A stretch of DNA of 64,000 nt from JAUILA01 sp964563925. Lineage in GTDB: Bacteria; Bacteroidota; Bacteroidia; Cytophagales; Cyclobacteriaceae. The notes under the pieces were generated by a model that was given only the letters and a program-made list of their open reading frames with translations, ran no database searches and had not been told where the DNA came from. Where the stretch lies: NCBI GenBank assembly GCA_964563925.1, contig CAZLZD010000016.1, positions 17,258-81,257 of the forward strand, in the 5' to 3' direction. The position numbers were made by a program, and so were the translations under genes. Positions within the stretch are counted from its first letter, which is position 1, and each line of letters opens with the position of its first letter. Positions 1 through 9,078 of this stretch are shown here, one piece after another.

Positions 1-289
1 CCTCGGGATGAACCTCTTGTCGGGCCGTTCGCATGGCACTTACTGCCTCTCGGAAGTTTGCCGTAGACAGGGTATATACATAAATTCTTTTTTTCGGAGA
101 ATGAAGGCCGGTTTGTCCGTTCTTCCCGCCAGCAAAGGTGGCGGCCAGGTCTTCACGTGAAAGGTCATACACTCCTATCACCACGTAGTACCCTTCCTTC
201 ATTTCTTCAGAAACAGGAAAAGTCTGGCCGATACCGGCCAGACTAACCAAACCAAATAAGAAGGATAAACAAATCAACTTTGTATCCAT
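1..289 (-). CDS. Exported protein, 5' part only (relative of the neighbouring OmpA-family N-terminus)
   Basis: The gene runs off the window edge; about 96 N-terminal residues are visible. Translation from the ATG at 289 gives a signal peptide (Lys, then a hydrophobic stretch ending near GIGQTF) followed by KEGYYVVIGVYD and, further on, KKRIYVYTLST and a short helix with EAVSAMRTAR. This pattern (YYVVIG, then YVYxLS, then a helix) matches the N-terminal module of the OmpA-family protein just upstream, so the two are probably paralogous in this region. The start lies 17 bp past the stop of that gene on the same strand, so they are probably co-transcribed. The C-terminal part is outside the window, so function cannot be assigned. 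Confidence 0.75.
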   Translation of the reverse strand, partial: MDTKLICLSFLFGLVSLAGIGQTFPVSEEMKEGYYVVIGVYDLSREDLAATFAGGKNGQTGLHSPKKRIYVYTLSTANFREAVSAMRTARQEVHPE

Positions 290-306
290 CACACTTCAAC
301 CACTAA

Positions 307-1596
307 CTAGTCTTCAACAATTTCGATTTCCACGCGCACGTTCTTGTGAGCCTGAGTATCGTGTTTGTCATAAATCATTTTCTTTCCACCCCAGCCTTTT
401 ACCGACATGCGATCCGGCGAGATGCCCTGGTCAATAAGCCAGGCCTGGATTGTTTCAGCGCGAAACTGGGAAAGCTTTTTAGCACTTCCATAGTCCTCTT
501 CCTGCTCGGCAGCAAGCGAGAAATAACTCTTCTCCTCATCAAGGTGAATAATTTTACCGGAGGCATTACCGTTGGTATGACCGTGAATGCGGACTTCCAG
601 TTTATCATTCTCCTCCAGCATATCAAGGAGACTCAGCAGCTCGTATTTCGACTCGGGCTTCATTACGGCTGCGTCCTTGAAAAAGTAGACATTGTACATG
701 ACCAGGACATCCCCTTTCTTAAAGCGTTCCAGTTCAAAATCCAGGATGATCGAATCGCCCACCACATCCACAAATGCACTGGTGGAATCATTCAATGGTT
801 GGTCCAGGTCGATCAGGTGTTGCACTTCCTTAAAGCCAAATATTTGTGAGGAAGCCTTAATGCGCCGGGTTCCGTTGTCAGGATCCTTGAGTTCAACGAC
901 CTGGTGGGACTCTTCCAGCGCCAGTTCCTTGGCACGCTCGGGATCGATGATCCTCACGCGGCCCCTGACTTCCTTCATTGTTTTTTTGTTGATTGTATTG
1001 AAGTAGAGGTAGTAATACCCCTCCTTAGCTTCAATGTTAGCCGGAGCCAGGTCCTCTACAGGCTCTGTTTCCGTCTCGGTGGCGGTTTCAGTGACCTCAG
1101 GGGTATCCGGTTCCGAAGTTAATTGGGCTTGCTCCGCAACGATTTCCTCCGCCGTGGTATCCGTATCACCTGTCTGTAAATCATCAGCTGCATCCGGTTC
1201 GGGGACAGAGATAACTTGCGCAGTCTCCACATTTACCTGTTCGGGTCCGGCTTCCGGCAGCTCGTCAAAAGATCCGGAAAATACCCAGGCATCCCACAGG
1301 TCAGGGTGTTCTTCACGCACCTGCAATACTCTTTCTACCGCTTCACTGCGGTTATCCGAGGAAAATACATATACATAGTACAGGTTACGTTCCTGGCGCA
1401 GGGCAAATTCGGCCGGCATTTGTTTGGAATCCCGGGCAAACCGGGCAAATCGTTCAGCATTCTTTATGTAGGAGAATGCTCCAATGACCACGTAATTGGA
1501 TTTTCCGGGTGCCGGGTCAGTGGCAGCCACCGATCCTGTAATAAACAGGACAGCAAGTACGAATGCCGACAGGCTTCTTGAGAATAAGATTGTCAT
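307..1596 (-). CDS. OmpA-family outer-membrane/peptidoglycan-binding protein
   Basis: 429 residues with a signal peptide (hydrophobic residues 8-24). An N-terminal module (about 35-110) contains SNYVVIGAF and LYYVYVFSS and resembles the SPOR-like repeats found in Bacteroidota envelope proteins. An acidic Thr/Glu/Pro-rich linker follows (about 125-190). The C-terminal third is an OmpA domain: VYFFKDAAVMKPES, VRIHGHTNG and the ending QAHKNVRVEIEIVED carry the usual peptidoglycan-contact pattern. It probably tethers an outer-membrane assembly to the cell wall. In this phylum such proteins often accompany type IX secretion or gliding genes, but none is visible here, so that link is inference. The downstream same-strand gene shares its N-terminal module. 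Confidence 0.85.
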   Translation of the reverse strand: MTILFSRSLSAFVLAVLFITGSVAATDPAPGKSNYVVIGAFSYIKNAERFARFARDSKQMPAEFALRQERNLYYVYVFSSDNRSEAVERVLQVREEHPDLWDAWVFSGSFDELPEAGPEQVNVETAQVISVPEPDAADDLQTGDTDTTAEEIVAEQAQLTSEPDTPEVTETATETETEPVEDLAPANIEAKEGYYYLYFNTINKKTMKEVRGRVRIIDPERAKELALEESHQVVELKDPDNGTRRIKASSQIFGFKEVQHLIDLDQPLNDSTSAFVDVVGDSIILDFELERFKKGDVLVMYNVYFFKDAAVMKPESKYELLSLLDMLEENDKLEVRIHGHTNGNASGKIIHLDEEKSYFSLAAEQEEDYGSAKKLSQFRAETIQAWLIDQGISPDRMSVKGWGGKKMIYDKHDTQAHKNVRVEIEIVED

Positions 1597-1787
1597 GATC
1601 AGGTATCGTTAAAAAATAAAAACGAATCAATTAAAAAATACACCGGCTGATCAACCAATGTGAGGGCAATGTATTAACAATGTTGTAATTCAGCAAGTTA
1701 GGGTAAGGTTTTCGTTGTTTTTGCGTCAAAAAGAACGAAATTCCGGCTGATTATCAGGGTAAAAGAATGCGTGAATGTAAGAATCAC

Positions 1788-3053
1788 TTAAATCACATAA
1801 TGGAAAATCTGGGGTTGATCATTGAGATATTCATAGCGGATTTTCTTCTTTTCCATCCGGTCGATCAGTGGCTGCAGGTCGCTGTAATGCTTCAGCTCAA
1901 TGCCAATCAGCGCAGGTCCGCGCTCCCGGCTGTTTTTCTTGGAGTATTCAAAGTGGCTGATATCATCTTCCGGACCAAGTACCTCGATCAGGAATTCACG
2001 CAGGGCCCCGGCCCGCTGGGGAAAATTGATGATAAAATAGTGCTTCAGTCCTTCATAAAGCAGTGACCGCTCTTTGATTTCCGCAGTACGCGTGATGTCA
2101 TTGTTACTGCCGCTGACCACACAAACAACCCGCTTTCCGCGGATTTCATCCTGCAGCAGGTCAAGCGCAGCGATTGACAGGGCGCCTGCCGGTTCGACCA
2201 CAATCGCATCCTCGTTATAGAGCCGCAGGATCTCACTGCATACACGGCCTTCCGGAACCAGGACCACATCATCCAGCAGATGGCGGCATATCTCGAAGGT
2301 AAGATCACCTACCCGCCGTACGGCCGCTCCGTCCACAAATTTGTCAATCTTATCCAGGGTCACGACCTCTCCTTTTTCAAGGGAAGTTTTCATGGCCGGT
2401 GCGCCGGCGGGTTCCACCCCGATGATCCTGGTATCCGGTGAATGAGCCCTGACATAGGTCGCAACCCCCGCCGCCAACCCGCCCCCGCCGATCGGCAGGA
2501 TGAGGTAATCAGGAGCTTCGTCCATGTCCTCAAGGATTTCCTTTCCAACCGTGCCCTGTCCGGCCATGATATCCGGATCATCAAAGGGATGGATAAATTC
2601 GGCCCCTGTCCTTTCCTGGTAATGCCGGGCCTCCTCGTAGGCGTCATCGAAGGTATCACCCACCAGCTTGACCTCCACCTTGTCCTGTCCGAACATTTTG
2701 ACCTGCTTGATCTTCTGGTCCGGGGTAGGCACAGGCATAAAAATGGTGCCATGGACCCCCATACGGGCACAGGCCATGGCCACCCCCTGCGCGTGATTGC
2801 CTGCACTGGCACATACCACCCCTTTAGACAGCTTCTCCTGCGGAAGCCGCGCCATTTTGTGGTAGGCGCCGCGAATCTTGTAGGAGCGGACGATCTGAAG
2901 GTCTTCCCTTTTGAGGAACACCGAGGCCTGGCAGGCCTTACTCAGCCGCAGGCTCTCCATGAGCGGGGTCCGGTGGATCACTCCTTCCAGGACCCCTGCC
3001 GCTTCCCCGATCACCTGTACGTCCAGGATTTTGGTATGTGCCAAATCAGCCAT
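1788..3053 (-). CDS. ilvA: Threonine ammonia-lyase (threonine dehydratase), biosynthetic
   Basis: 421 residues. Converts threonine to 2-oxobutyrate, the first committed step to isoleucine. The PLP-binding motif SYKIRGAY (Lys59), the phosphate loop SAGNHAQGVA and the glycine loop GGGGLAAG are intact. Residues from about 325 on form a single ACT-like regulatory domain (HYFIINFPQRAGALREFL), shorter than the two-domain form of enterobacterial IlvA, so feedback inhibition by isoleucine is likely but simpler. It is the last gene of the ilvEDBNCA run and starts one base after the ilvC stop, so it should be translated from the same mRNA and fall under the attenuator in front of ilvE. No clear terminator is visible after it. 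Confidence 0.96.
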   Translation of the reverse strand: MADLAHTKILDVQVIGEAAGVLEGVIHRTPLMESLRLSKACQASVFLKREDLQIVRSYKIRGAYHKMARLPQEKLSKGVVCASAGNHAQGVAMACARMGVHGTIFMPVPTPDQKIKQVKMFGQDKVEVKLVGDTFDDAYEEARHYQERTGAEFIHPFDDPDIMAGQGTVGKEILEDMDEAPDYLILPIGGGGLAAGVATYVRAHSPDTRIIGVEPAGAPAMKTSLEKGEVVTLDKIDKFVDGAAVRRVGDLTFEICRHLLDDVVLVPEGRVCSEILRLYNEDAIVVEPAGALSIAALDLLQDEIRGKRVVCVVSGSNNDITRTAEIKERSLLYEGLKHYFIINFPQRAGALREFLIEVLGPEDDISHFEYSKKNSRERGPALIGIELKHYSDLQPLIDRMEKKKIRYEYLNDQPQIFHYVI

Positions 3054-3054
3054 A

Positions 3055-4101
3055 TCAGTTGTTCTCGGGCCGCAGTTTTCTCACCGCAGCACCTGCCTGC
3101 CACATCTCTGACTCCCGCAATTCCTTCAGCTCGCCTTCCAGTTTCTCCCGGTAATCAGGCTGGCTGTTGGAGTCAATGGATTTCTGGGCCTCGTTGCCCT
3201 TTGAAACCTCACTGTACAATTCCTCGAACACAGGTTTGGAGGCATCCCTGAATTTCTTCCACCAGTCCAGGGCACCCCGCTGGGCGGTTGTGGAGCAATT
3301 GGCATACATCCAGTCCATGCCGTTTTCCGCCACCAGGGGCATAAGTGACTGGGTCAGCTCTTCCACGGTCTCATTGAATGCTTCAGACGGAGAATGTCCG
3401 TTAGACCGCAATACTTCGTACTGGGCAGCGAAAATTCCCTGGATTGCACCCATCAGTGTGCCGCGCTCACCAGTCAGGTCGCTGTACACTTCCTTTTTAA
3501 AAGTGGTACTGAACAGGTATCCTGAACCAACGCCAATACCCAGTGCCACCACGCGATCAAACGCCTTACCGGTGGCATCCTGGAAAATAGCATAGCTGGA
3601 ATTTAACCCGCGTCCTTCCAGGAACATTCTCCGGAGAGAAGTTCCCGATCCCTTGGGAGCTACCAGGATCACATCCACATCGTCGGGGGGAATAATTCCG
3701 GTGCGCTCATGATATGTGATGGCGAACCCATGGGAGAAATAAAGCGCTTTACCGCTTGTCAGGTATTTCTTTACTGTTGGCCAGAGTGAAATCTGACCGG
3801 CGTCAGACAGCAGGTATTGAAGAATAGTCCCTTTTTCGCAGGCTTCCTCAATTTCAAACAGCGTCTTACCAGGCTCCCAGCCATCGGCAACGGCCTTATC
3901 CCAGGTCTTGGAATTTTTTCGCTGTCCGACAATGACATTGAAGCCATTGTCACGAAGGTTGAGTGCCTGTCCGGGACCCTGTACGCCATAGCCGATCACG
4001 GCGATCGTTTCGTCTTTCAATACTTCCCGGGCTTTGTCCAGGGGAAATTCTTCTCTGGTCACCACGTCTTCGGTGACTCCGCCAAAATTAATTTTTGCCA
4101 T
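3055..4101 (-). CDS. ilvC: Ketol-acid reductoisomerase, fungal/mitochondrial-like form
   Basis: 348 residues. NADPH-dependent isomerisation and reduction of acetolactate and acetohydroxybutyrate in valine, leucine and isoleucine synthesis. The N-terminal Rossmann loop reads GYGVQGPGQALNLRDNG, and the metal-binding knotted domain carries GERGTLMGAIQGIF and the conserved ETVEELTQSL. The C-terminal stretch NSQPDYREKLEGEL and the ending VRKLRPEN recall yeast Ilv5 much more than the E. coli or Bacillus enzymes. By memory this form is usual in Bacteroidota. It lies 26 bp after ilvN and abuts ilvA. No defect is seen. Confidence 0.96.
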   Translation of the reverse strand: MAKINFGGVTEDVVTREEFPLDKAREVLKDETIAVIGYGVQGPGQALNLRDNGFNVIVGQRKNSKTWDKAVADGWEPGKTLFEIEEACEKGTILQYLLSDAGQISLWPTVKKYLTSGKALYFSHGFAITYHERTGIIPPDDVDVILVAPKGSGTSLRRMFLEGRGLNSSYAIFQDATGKAFDRVVALGIGVGSGYLFSTTFKKEVYSDLTGERGTLMGAIQGIFAAQYEVLRSNGHSPSEAFNETVEELTQSLMPLVAENGMDWMYANCSTTAQRGALDWWKKFRDASKPVFEELYSEVSKGNEAQKSIDSNSQPDYREKLEGELKELRESEMWQAGAAVRKLRPENN

Positions 4102-4127
4102 TCTTATAAGTTGATTTTGATTTGTAT

Positions 4128-4688
4128 TTATTGATTTTTTCCAGCCTCTACCCGGGCCTGGATTTCTGTTTCCATCTCATCCAGGTACTGGCTGAGTTCT
4201 TTCATTCGCTTGGAAATGGACACCCGGCCCGACCGGACGAATTCCAGCACCCCGTAGGGCTGCAATTGCTCAAGCAGTTCCTGTGTCTCGTGTTTATGTC
4301 CTGTCTTCTCGATGACCAGGTATTCGCTTTCCACCGTTACGATTCGCGCATGGTTGTCCCGGATAAGTCGTTCCAGGCTGTGTTGCCCGTCAAGAAACTT
4401 TGTGGACACTTTATATAAGGCGATCTCCTGGTGAATGATTTCTTCTTCCCGGTAGTAAAACGCCTTCAGTGCCTCCACCTGCTTCTCGATTTGCTGAACG
4501 ATCCGCCTGACCATATCCTCATTCGTTTTGACCACGAGGGTGTACCGGTGTACGCCTTTCACTTCTGATTCGGAAACCGTTATACTTTCGATATTCACAT
4601 GACGCCTTGTAAAAATCAGGGTGATGCGGCTGAGCAGTCCGATAAAATTCTCCGTGAAGACGGAGATGGTATATTTGTGCGTCTTCAT
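4128..4688 (-). CDS. ilvN: Acetolactate synthase small (regulatory) subunit
   Basis: 186 residues. An ACT domain begins at residue 4 (YTISVFTENFIGLLSRITLIFTRR) and continues through NIESITVSES; the second half carries the usual ALS small-subunit C-terminal domain (ESEYLVIEKTG, VLEFVRSGRVSISK). It binds branched-chain amino acids and transmits feedback inhibition to the catalytic subunit IlvB, whose gene lies 2 bp upstream. Slightly longer than E. coli IlvH (163) with a Glu-rich C-terminal tail. Part of the attenuator-controlled operon. Confidence 0.95.
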   Translation of the reverse strand: MKTHKYTISVFTENFIGLLSRITLIFTRRHVNIESITVSESEVKGVHRYTLVVKTNEDMVRRIVQQIEKQVEALKAFYYREEEIIHQEIALYKVSTKFLDGQHSLERLIRDNHARIVTVESEYLVIEKTGHKHETQELLEQLQPYGVLEFVRSGRVSISKRMKELSQYLDEMETEIQARVEAGKNQ

Positions 4689-4690
4689 AG

Positions 4691-6421
4691 TTAACTAAGT
4701 CTGATTTCAGAAACAGCAGCACCTGATGGCACCATTGGAAAGACATTGTCTTCTTTTTCAACCATAACCTCCAGGAGGTAAGGTCCGTCGGCGGCCAGCA
4801 TTTCAGCTATCGCTTCGTCTGCCTGGTCACGGGTTGAGAGCCGCCGGGAAGGAATACCAAAGGCATCCCCGAGTTTAACAAAATCGGGATTCTGTATTTC
4901 AGTAAAGGAATAGCGGCGATCGAAAAATAATTGCTGCCACTGCCTGACCATTCCCAGGAAGTTATTATTGAGGATAACGATCTTCACGGCTGCATTGGTC
5001 TGCCGGATGGTGGCCAGTTCCTGGAGATTCATTTGAAATCCTCCGTCACCTATAACGGCCACCACTTCCCGGTCAGGTACCCCGAGCTTAGCACCCAACG
5101 CTGCCGGCAGAGCAAAACCCATCGTTCCGAGTCCACCCGAAGTCACGTTACTCCTGGTCTTATTAAATCCGAAATACCGCGAGGCAGCCATCTGGTGCTG
5201 TCCCACATCGGTAACAAGTACAGCGTCCCCGTTGCTTCGTTCTGAAATCCTGCGAATGATCTCGGCCATGGTTAATCCTTCCTTGTCAGGAAACATTTCG
5301 GGCTGAACGACTTTTTCCTCTTCCACCTGTCTGCAGGCATGGAATTCATCGATCCAGGCTTCGTGCTTGTTTTCATTTACCAGCGGGATCAGGTCTTCCA
5401 GAATTTCCCTGGCATCCCCGATCACCGGGACATCGGCGTGTATATTCTTATTGATTTCGGCCGGATCGATTTCAATGTGAATAACCCGGGCCTGGCTGGC
5501 GTACCGCTTCACATCACCGGTTACCCGATCGTCGAACCGCATCCCGACGGCTATCAGCACATCACATTCATTGGTCTTGATATTGGGTGCATAATTCCCG
5601 TGCATTCCCAGCATCCCCATATTCAGCGGGTGGTCTGTAGGCATGGCGGACAGGCCCATAAGGGTCCATCCAAACGGAATTCCCGCTTTCCCGACAAGCT
5701 CCGCAAGTTCCTTTTCCGCCCCGGAAAGGATCACACCCTGGCCAACCAGCAAAAATGGTTTTTTCGCTTCATTGATCAGCGTTGCCGCATTGCGGATTGC
5801 CTTCGGTGAGGGGGCCGGGCAGGGGTTGTAGCTCCGCAGCTTCTCGCAGGGTTCATAATAAAATTCCAGGTCCCCAAACTGGGCGTCCTTGGTAATATCG
5901 ATAAGTACCGGTCCGGGTCTTCCCGAACGGGCAATGTAAAAAGCCTTGGCCATGGCTGCAGGAATGTCTTTGGCCCTTGTTACCTGGATATTCCATTTCG
6001 TAACCGGCATGGATACGCCAACCACATCGGTCTCCTGGAATGCATCGGTACCCAGCAGGTGTGATGCCACCTGTCCTGTAATGCAGACCAGCGGGGTTGA
6101 ATCTATCATGGCATCTGCCAGTCCGGTGATCAGGTTGGTCGCCCCCGGCCCGGAGGTGGCAAGACAGACACCCACGCGTCCTGCGGCACGTGCAAATCCC
6201 TGGGCGGCATGTACGGCTCCCTGCTCGTGACGTACCAGGATATGATGTATTTGGTCTGTGTAATCAAAAAGGGAATCATACACCGGCATGATGGCGCCCC
6301 CGGGATAACCGAATATGGTATCAACCCCCTCGGCCAGCAGTGACTGAATCACAGCCTCTGCACCTTTGAGCTGAACCTTTTGTTTATCCCTGATTCTTGA
6401 GTTTTTTGTCAGTGTATCCAT
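4691..6421 (-). CDS. ilvB: Acetolactate synthase large (catalytic) subunit
   Basis: 576 residues, the family's normal length. TPP-dependent condensation of pyruvate with pyruvate or 2-oxobutyrate. The catalytic-Glu region RHEQGAVHAAQGFARAAG (about residues 63-80), the central FAD-binding domain and the TPP/Mg motif GDGGFQMNLQELATI (about 456-470) are intact, as is NNNFLGMVRQWQ. Two bases separate it from ilvN and one from ilvD, the normal neighbours of this enzyme in an ilv operon. Confidence 0.97.
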   Translation of the reverse strand: MDTLTKNSRIRDKQKVQLKGAEAVIQSLLAEGVDTIFGYPGGAIMPVYDSLFDYTDQIHHILVRHEQGAVHAAQGFARAAGRVGVCLATSGPGATNLITGLADAMIDSTPLVCITGQVASHLLGTDAFQETDVVGVSMPVTKWNIQVTRAKDIPAAMAKAFYIARSGRPGPVLIDITKDAQFGDLEFYYEPCEKLRSYNPCPAPSPKAIRNAATLINEAKKPFLLVGQGVILSGAEKELAELVGKAGIPFGWTLMGLSAMPTDHPLNMGMLGMHGNYAPNIKTNECDVLIAVGMRFDDRVTGDVKRYASQARVIHIEIDPAEINKNIHADVPVIGDAREILEDLIPLVNENKHEAWIDEFHACRQVEEEKVVQPEMFPDKEGLTMAEIIRRISERSNGDAVLVTDVGQHQMAASRYFGFNKTRSNVTSGGLGTMGFALPAALGAKLGVPDREVVAVIGDGGFQMNLQELATIRQTNAAVKIVILNNNFLGMVRQWQQLFFDRRYSFTEIQNPDFVKLGDAFGIPSRRLSTRDQADEAIAEMLAADGPYLLEVMVEKEDNVFPMVPSGAAVSEIRLS

Positions 6422-6422
6422 A

Positions 6423-8093
6423 TTAACTATCGGTTATGCACCCTTTCGATGCAGATGCCACACATTTACTGTATTTGTACAGGTATCCGGATTTCTTTTT
6501 GAGCGGAGGTGCCTCCCAGGTGCGCCGCCGTTCATTAAGTTCTTCCTCACTTATCAGTACTTCAATGGTATTCTCCCGCGCATCGATCTTAATGCGGTCA
6601 CCATTCCGGACCAGTGCAATAGCACCGCCCTCCTGTGCTTCCGGGGTGATATGCCCGACCACAAAGCCATGAGTACCTCCTGAAAACCGGCCATCGGTGA
6701 TGAGTGCAACCTCTTTACCGAGCCCTGCTCCCATAATAGCCGCCGTGGGCTTCAGCATTTCCGGCATGCCCGGTCCGCCTTTGGGGCCCTCATAGCGTAT
6801 AACCACCACATCGCCCGCCTGTACCTGTCCGTCGATTAATTTCTCATTGGCCTCAAACTCACTGTCAAATACCCGTGCGGTACCCTCAAACAGTTCGCCT
6901 TCCTTCCCGGTGATCTTGGCCACGGCGCCTTCCGGTGCCAGGTTGCCGCGAAGTATCCGGATATGACCGGTGGCTTTCAGCGGATTTGAAACCGGGTGAA
7001 TAATTTTTTGTTCGTCTTCAAGTGCTGCGGCCGATTCAAGGTTTTCAGCCAGTGTCCTCCCCGTAACGGTCAGCGTATCCCCGTGCAGCAATCCTTCACG
7101 GAGCATCATTTTCATCACCCCCGGGATCCCTCCCACCTCATGGAGGTCCTCCATCAGGTACTTCCCGCTGGGTTTCAGGTCGGCCAGGTAGGGCGTGGTG
7201 GCAGCCAGTTCCTGAAAATCCGACAGGCCGATCTCCATTTCGAACGAATGGGCAATGGCAAGAAGGTGCAGTACCGCGTTGGTCGAGCCACCGAGTACGG
7301 TGATCAGGCGGATCGCATTTTCAAACGATTTACGCGAAACAATATCCCTGGGCTTGAGGTCCAGCTCAAGCAGGTGGTGCATGGCCTTTCCTGCGGCTAT
7401 ACATTCAGTATCTTTATGGCCTCCAATGGCTGGATTGGACGAACTGTACGGCAGGCTTATCCCAAGAGCTTCCAGCGCTGAAGCCATGGTATTGGCGGTA
7501 TACATACCACCGCAGGCTCCTGCTCCCGGACACGCGTTATGGACCACACCCCTGAAATCTTCCGGGGAAATGGTCCCCGCCATCTTCCGGCCGAGGGCTT
7601 CAAAGGCAGATACCACGTCGAGCCGTTCATTCTTATAGCACCCGGGGGCAATTGTTCCGCCATAAACGATAATAGCCGGACGGTTCAGACGCCCCAGTGC
7701 CATCATGGCACCTGGCATGTTCTTGTCGCAACCAACTACCGCCACCACGCCGTCATAGGCCTGGGCATGGACCACGGTCTCGATGGAATCCGCAATGATG
7801 TCCCGGGAAGGCAGGGAATACCGCATCCCCGGCGTACCCATGGATATCCCGTCGCTCACCCCGATCGTATTGAATATGAGTCCGACCAGGCCTGCTTCGG
7901 ACGTACCCTCCTTTACCTTCGATGCAAGGTCATTGAGGTGCATATTGCAGGGGTTGCCTTCATACCCGGTACTTACGATACCCACCTGTGCTTTTTTCAG
8001 GTCTTCATCGGTCAGACCAATGGCATGCAGCATGGCTTGTGCCGCGGGCTGTGTAGGGTCCTGCGTGACAGTACGACTATATTTGTTAAGCAT
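6423..8093 (-). CDS. ilvD: Dihydroxy-acid dehydratase
   Basis: 556 residues. Dehydrates 2,3-dihydroxy-3-methylvalerate and the isovalerate analogue to the keto acids, the third common step. The iron-sulfur cluster motifs are visible: GCDKNMPGAMMALGRLNRP (about 120-138) and NACPGAGACGGMYTANTMASA (about 187-205), together with the C-terminal TDGRFSGGTHGFVVGH. Cluster type cannot be told from sequence alone. It starts 3 bp after ilvE and ends 1 bp before ilvB. Confidence 0.97.
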   Translation of the reverse strand: MLNKYSRTVTQDPTQPAAQAMLHAIGLTDEDLKKAQVGIVSTGYEGNPCNMHLNDLASKVKEGTSEAGLVGLIFNTIGVSDGISMGTPGMRYSLPSRDIIADSIETVVHAQAYDGVVAVVGCDKNMPGAMMALGRLNRPAIIVYGGTIAPGCYKNERLDVVSAFEALGRKMAGTISPEDFRGVVHNACPGAGACGGMYTANTMASALEALGISLPYSSSNPAIGGHKDTECIAAGKAMHHLLELDLKPRDIVSRKSFENAIRLITVLGGSTNAVLHLLAIAHSFEMEIGLSDFQELAATTPYLADLKPSGKYLMEDLHEVGGIPGVMKMMLREGLLHGDTLTVTGRTLAENLESAAALEDEQKIIHPVSNPLKATGHIRILRGNLAPEGAVAKITGKEGELFEGTARVFDSEFEANEKLIDGQVQAGDVVVIRYEGPKGGPGMPEMLKPTAAIMGAGLGKEVALITDGRFSGGTHGFVVGHITPEAQEGGAIALVRNGDRIKIDARENTIEVLISEEELNERRRTWEAPPLKKKSGYLYKYSKCVASASKGCITDS

Positions 8094-8096
8094 AAA

Positions 8097-8996
8097 TTAT
8101 ACGATGGTTAATCCCTGGTACTCATTGAACTGTACCTTCTGCCGATACATCAGGTAGATACTATGGCCGGCTGAGCCCTCCCATTCGCCGGGCAGCTTTT
8201 CGCCGTTAATACTGGCGATGGGTGCGATCTCCACGGCCGTACCGCAGAAGAATGCATGATCTGCCTCATAGGCTTCCTCCACCTTAAAAAATTTCTCCAC
8301 GACCCGGATGCCCAGCTCCCGGGCCAGGTCCATCACGGTGCGGCGGGTAATACCAGGAAGAATATGTCCTGCCGGCGGGGTATAAAGAATATCGTCTTTC
8401 TGGTAAAAGAAATTGGCACCGGGGCCTTCTGCCACATTGCCGTTCATGTCAAGCAGCAGGGCCTCATCATAGCCCAGGCGGCGGGCTTCCGAGGTAGCCA
8501 GTATTGAGTTGGTGTAATGTCCGGTTATTTTCGCATCAATGATCGTGGAGCGCGGGTTGGGCCTTTGAAAGGATGAGACCATTACATCCAGTGGATTCGA
8601 TCCCAGGTATTTCGCCCATTTCCAGGCACCCATAAAAATGTGACTGTCCCCGGCGGGGTTCAGTGACATATTCTCCCCTGCATATACAAGCGGACGGATA
8701 TAGGCATTGTGCATATTATTCTGATCCAGCAGCTGGTAGGCGATCTGGACCAGTTCCTCGGAGGTATAAGGGACCTTAAGCTGTATTCTTCCGGCCGAAT
8801 AAAGCAGGCGATCGAAATGATCCTTTGCACGGAAGATATTGCATCCGTTTACATTCTCATAGGCACGCATTCCCTCGAATGCCCCGTTGCCGTAATGGAG
8901 TGTCTGATTGAAATCACCGCTCATGGCTTCCTGACCCCTGATCCAGCGACCGTCCTTAAAGACTATTGTATGTGCATCGTAATACATTGTATCCAT
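8097..8996 (-). CDS. ilvE: Branched-chain amino acid aminotransferase
   Basis: Transfers amino groups between glutamate and the branched-chain keto acids (fold-type IV PLP enzyme). The start is placed at the ATG at 8996 (299 residues, beginning MDTMYYDAHTIVFKDG); an ATG at 8987 is equally possible. An in-frame extension to 9089 exists but would be translated through the intrinsic terminator 9008-9037 and has no family similarity, so it is rejected. Family motifs: LHYGNGAFEGMRAYE, ITGHYTNS with the PLP lysine, EGPGANFFY and PPAGHILPGITRRTV. First gene behind the attenuator. Confidence 0.95.
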   Translation of the reverse strand: MDTMYYDAHTIVFKDGRWIRGQEAMSGDFNQTLHYGNGAFEGMRAYENVNGCNIFRAKDHFDRLLYSAGRIQLKVPYTSEELVQIAYQLLDQNNMHNAYIRPLVYAGENMSLNPAGDSHIFMGAWKWAKYLGSNPLDVMVSSFQRPNPRSTIIDAKITGHYTNSILATSEARRLGYDEALLLDMNGNVAEGPGANFFYQKDDILYTPPAGHILPGITRRTVMDLARELGIRVVEKFFKVEEAYEADHAFFCGTAVEIAPIASINGEKLPGEWEGSAGHSIYLMYRQKVQFNEYQGLTIV

Positions 8997-9007
8997 ATGT
9001 TTAAAAT

Positions 9008-9037
9008 AAAAAAGCGCCATCCCGTGGGGAATGGCGC
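9008..9037 (-). terminator. Intrinsic terminator of the ilv attenuator
   Basis: On the minus strand GCGCCAT (9037-9031) pairs perfectly with ATGGCGC (9020-9014). Inside, CCC and GGG extend the stem past one bulged T. Six T follow directly (9013-9008). It sits 11 bases upstream of the ilvE ATG, before all six ilv genes, where a terminator makes sense only as a conditional one. Confidence 0.9.
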
Positions 9038-9078
9038 CTGCATGATCTATTTCTTTTATGTCAGATTCACCAATCCCC
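9026..9078 (-). promoter_or_regulatory. Antiterminator pairing of the ilv attenuator
   Basis: GGGGATTGG (9078-9070), which is codons 20-22 of the leader peptide, is complementary to CCATTCCCC (9034-9026) in the 5' arm of the terminator: 8 of 9 positions are Watson-Crick pairs, and one G-U and one G-C pair can follow. The two structures are mutually exclusive. A ribosome finishing the leader covers the first segment and lets the terminator form; a ribosome stalled at the Leu/Val/Ile codons leaves it free to block the terminator. Confidence 0.75.

Noticed and set aside
2442..3251. 269-codon plus-strand frame opposite ilvA/ilvC
   Set aside because: Antisense shadow of two well-supported genes; no domain, signal peptide or promoter of its own.
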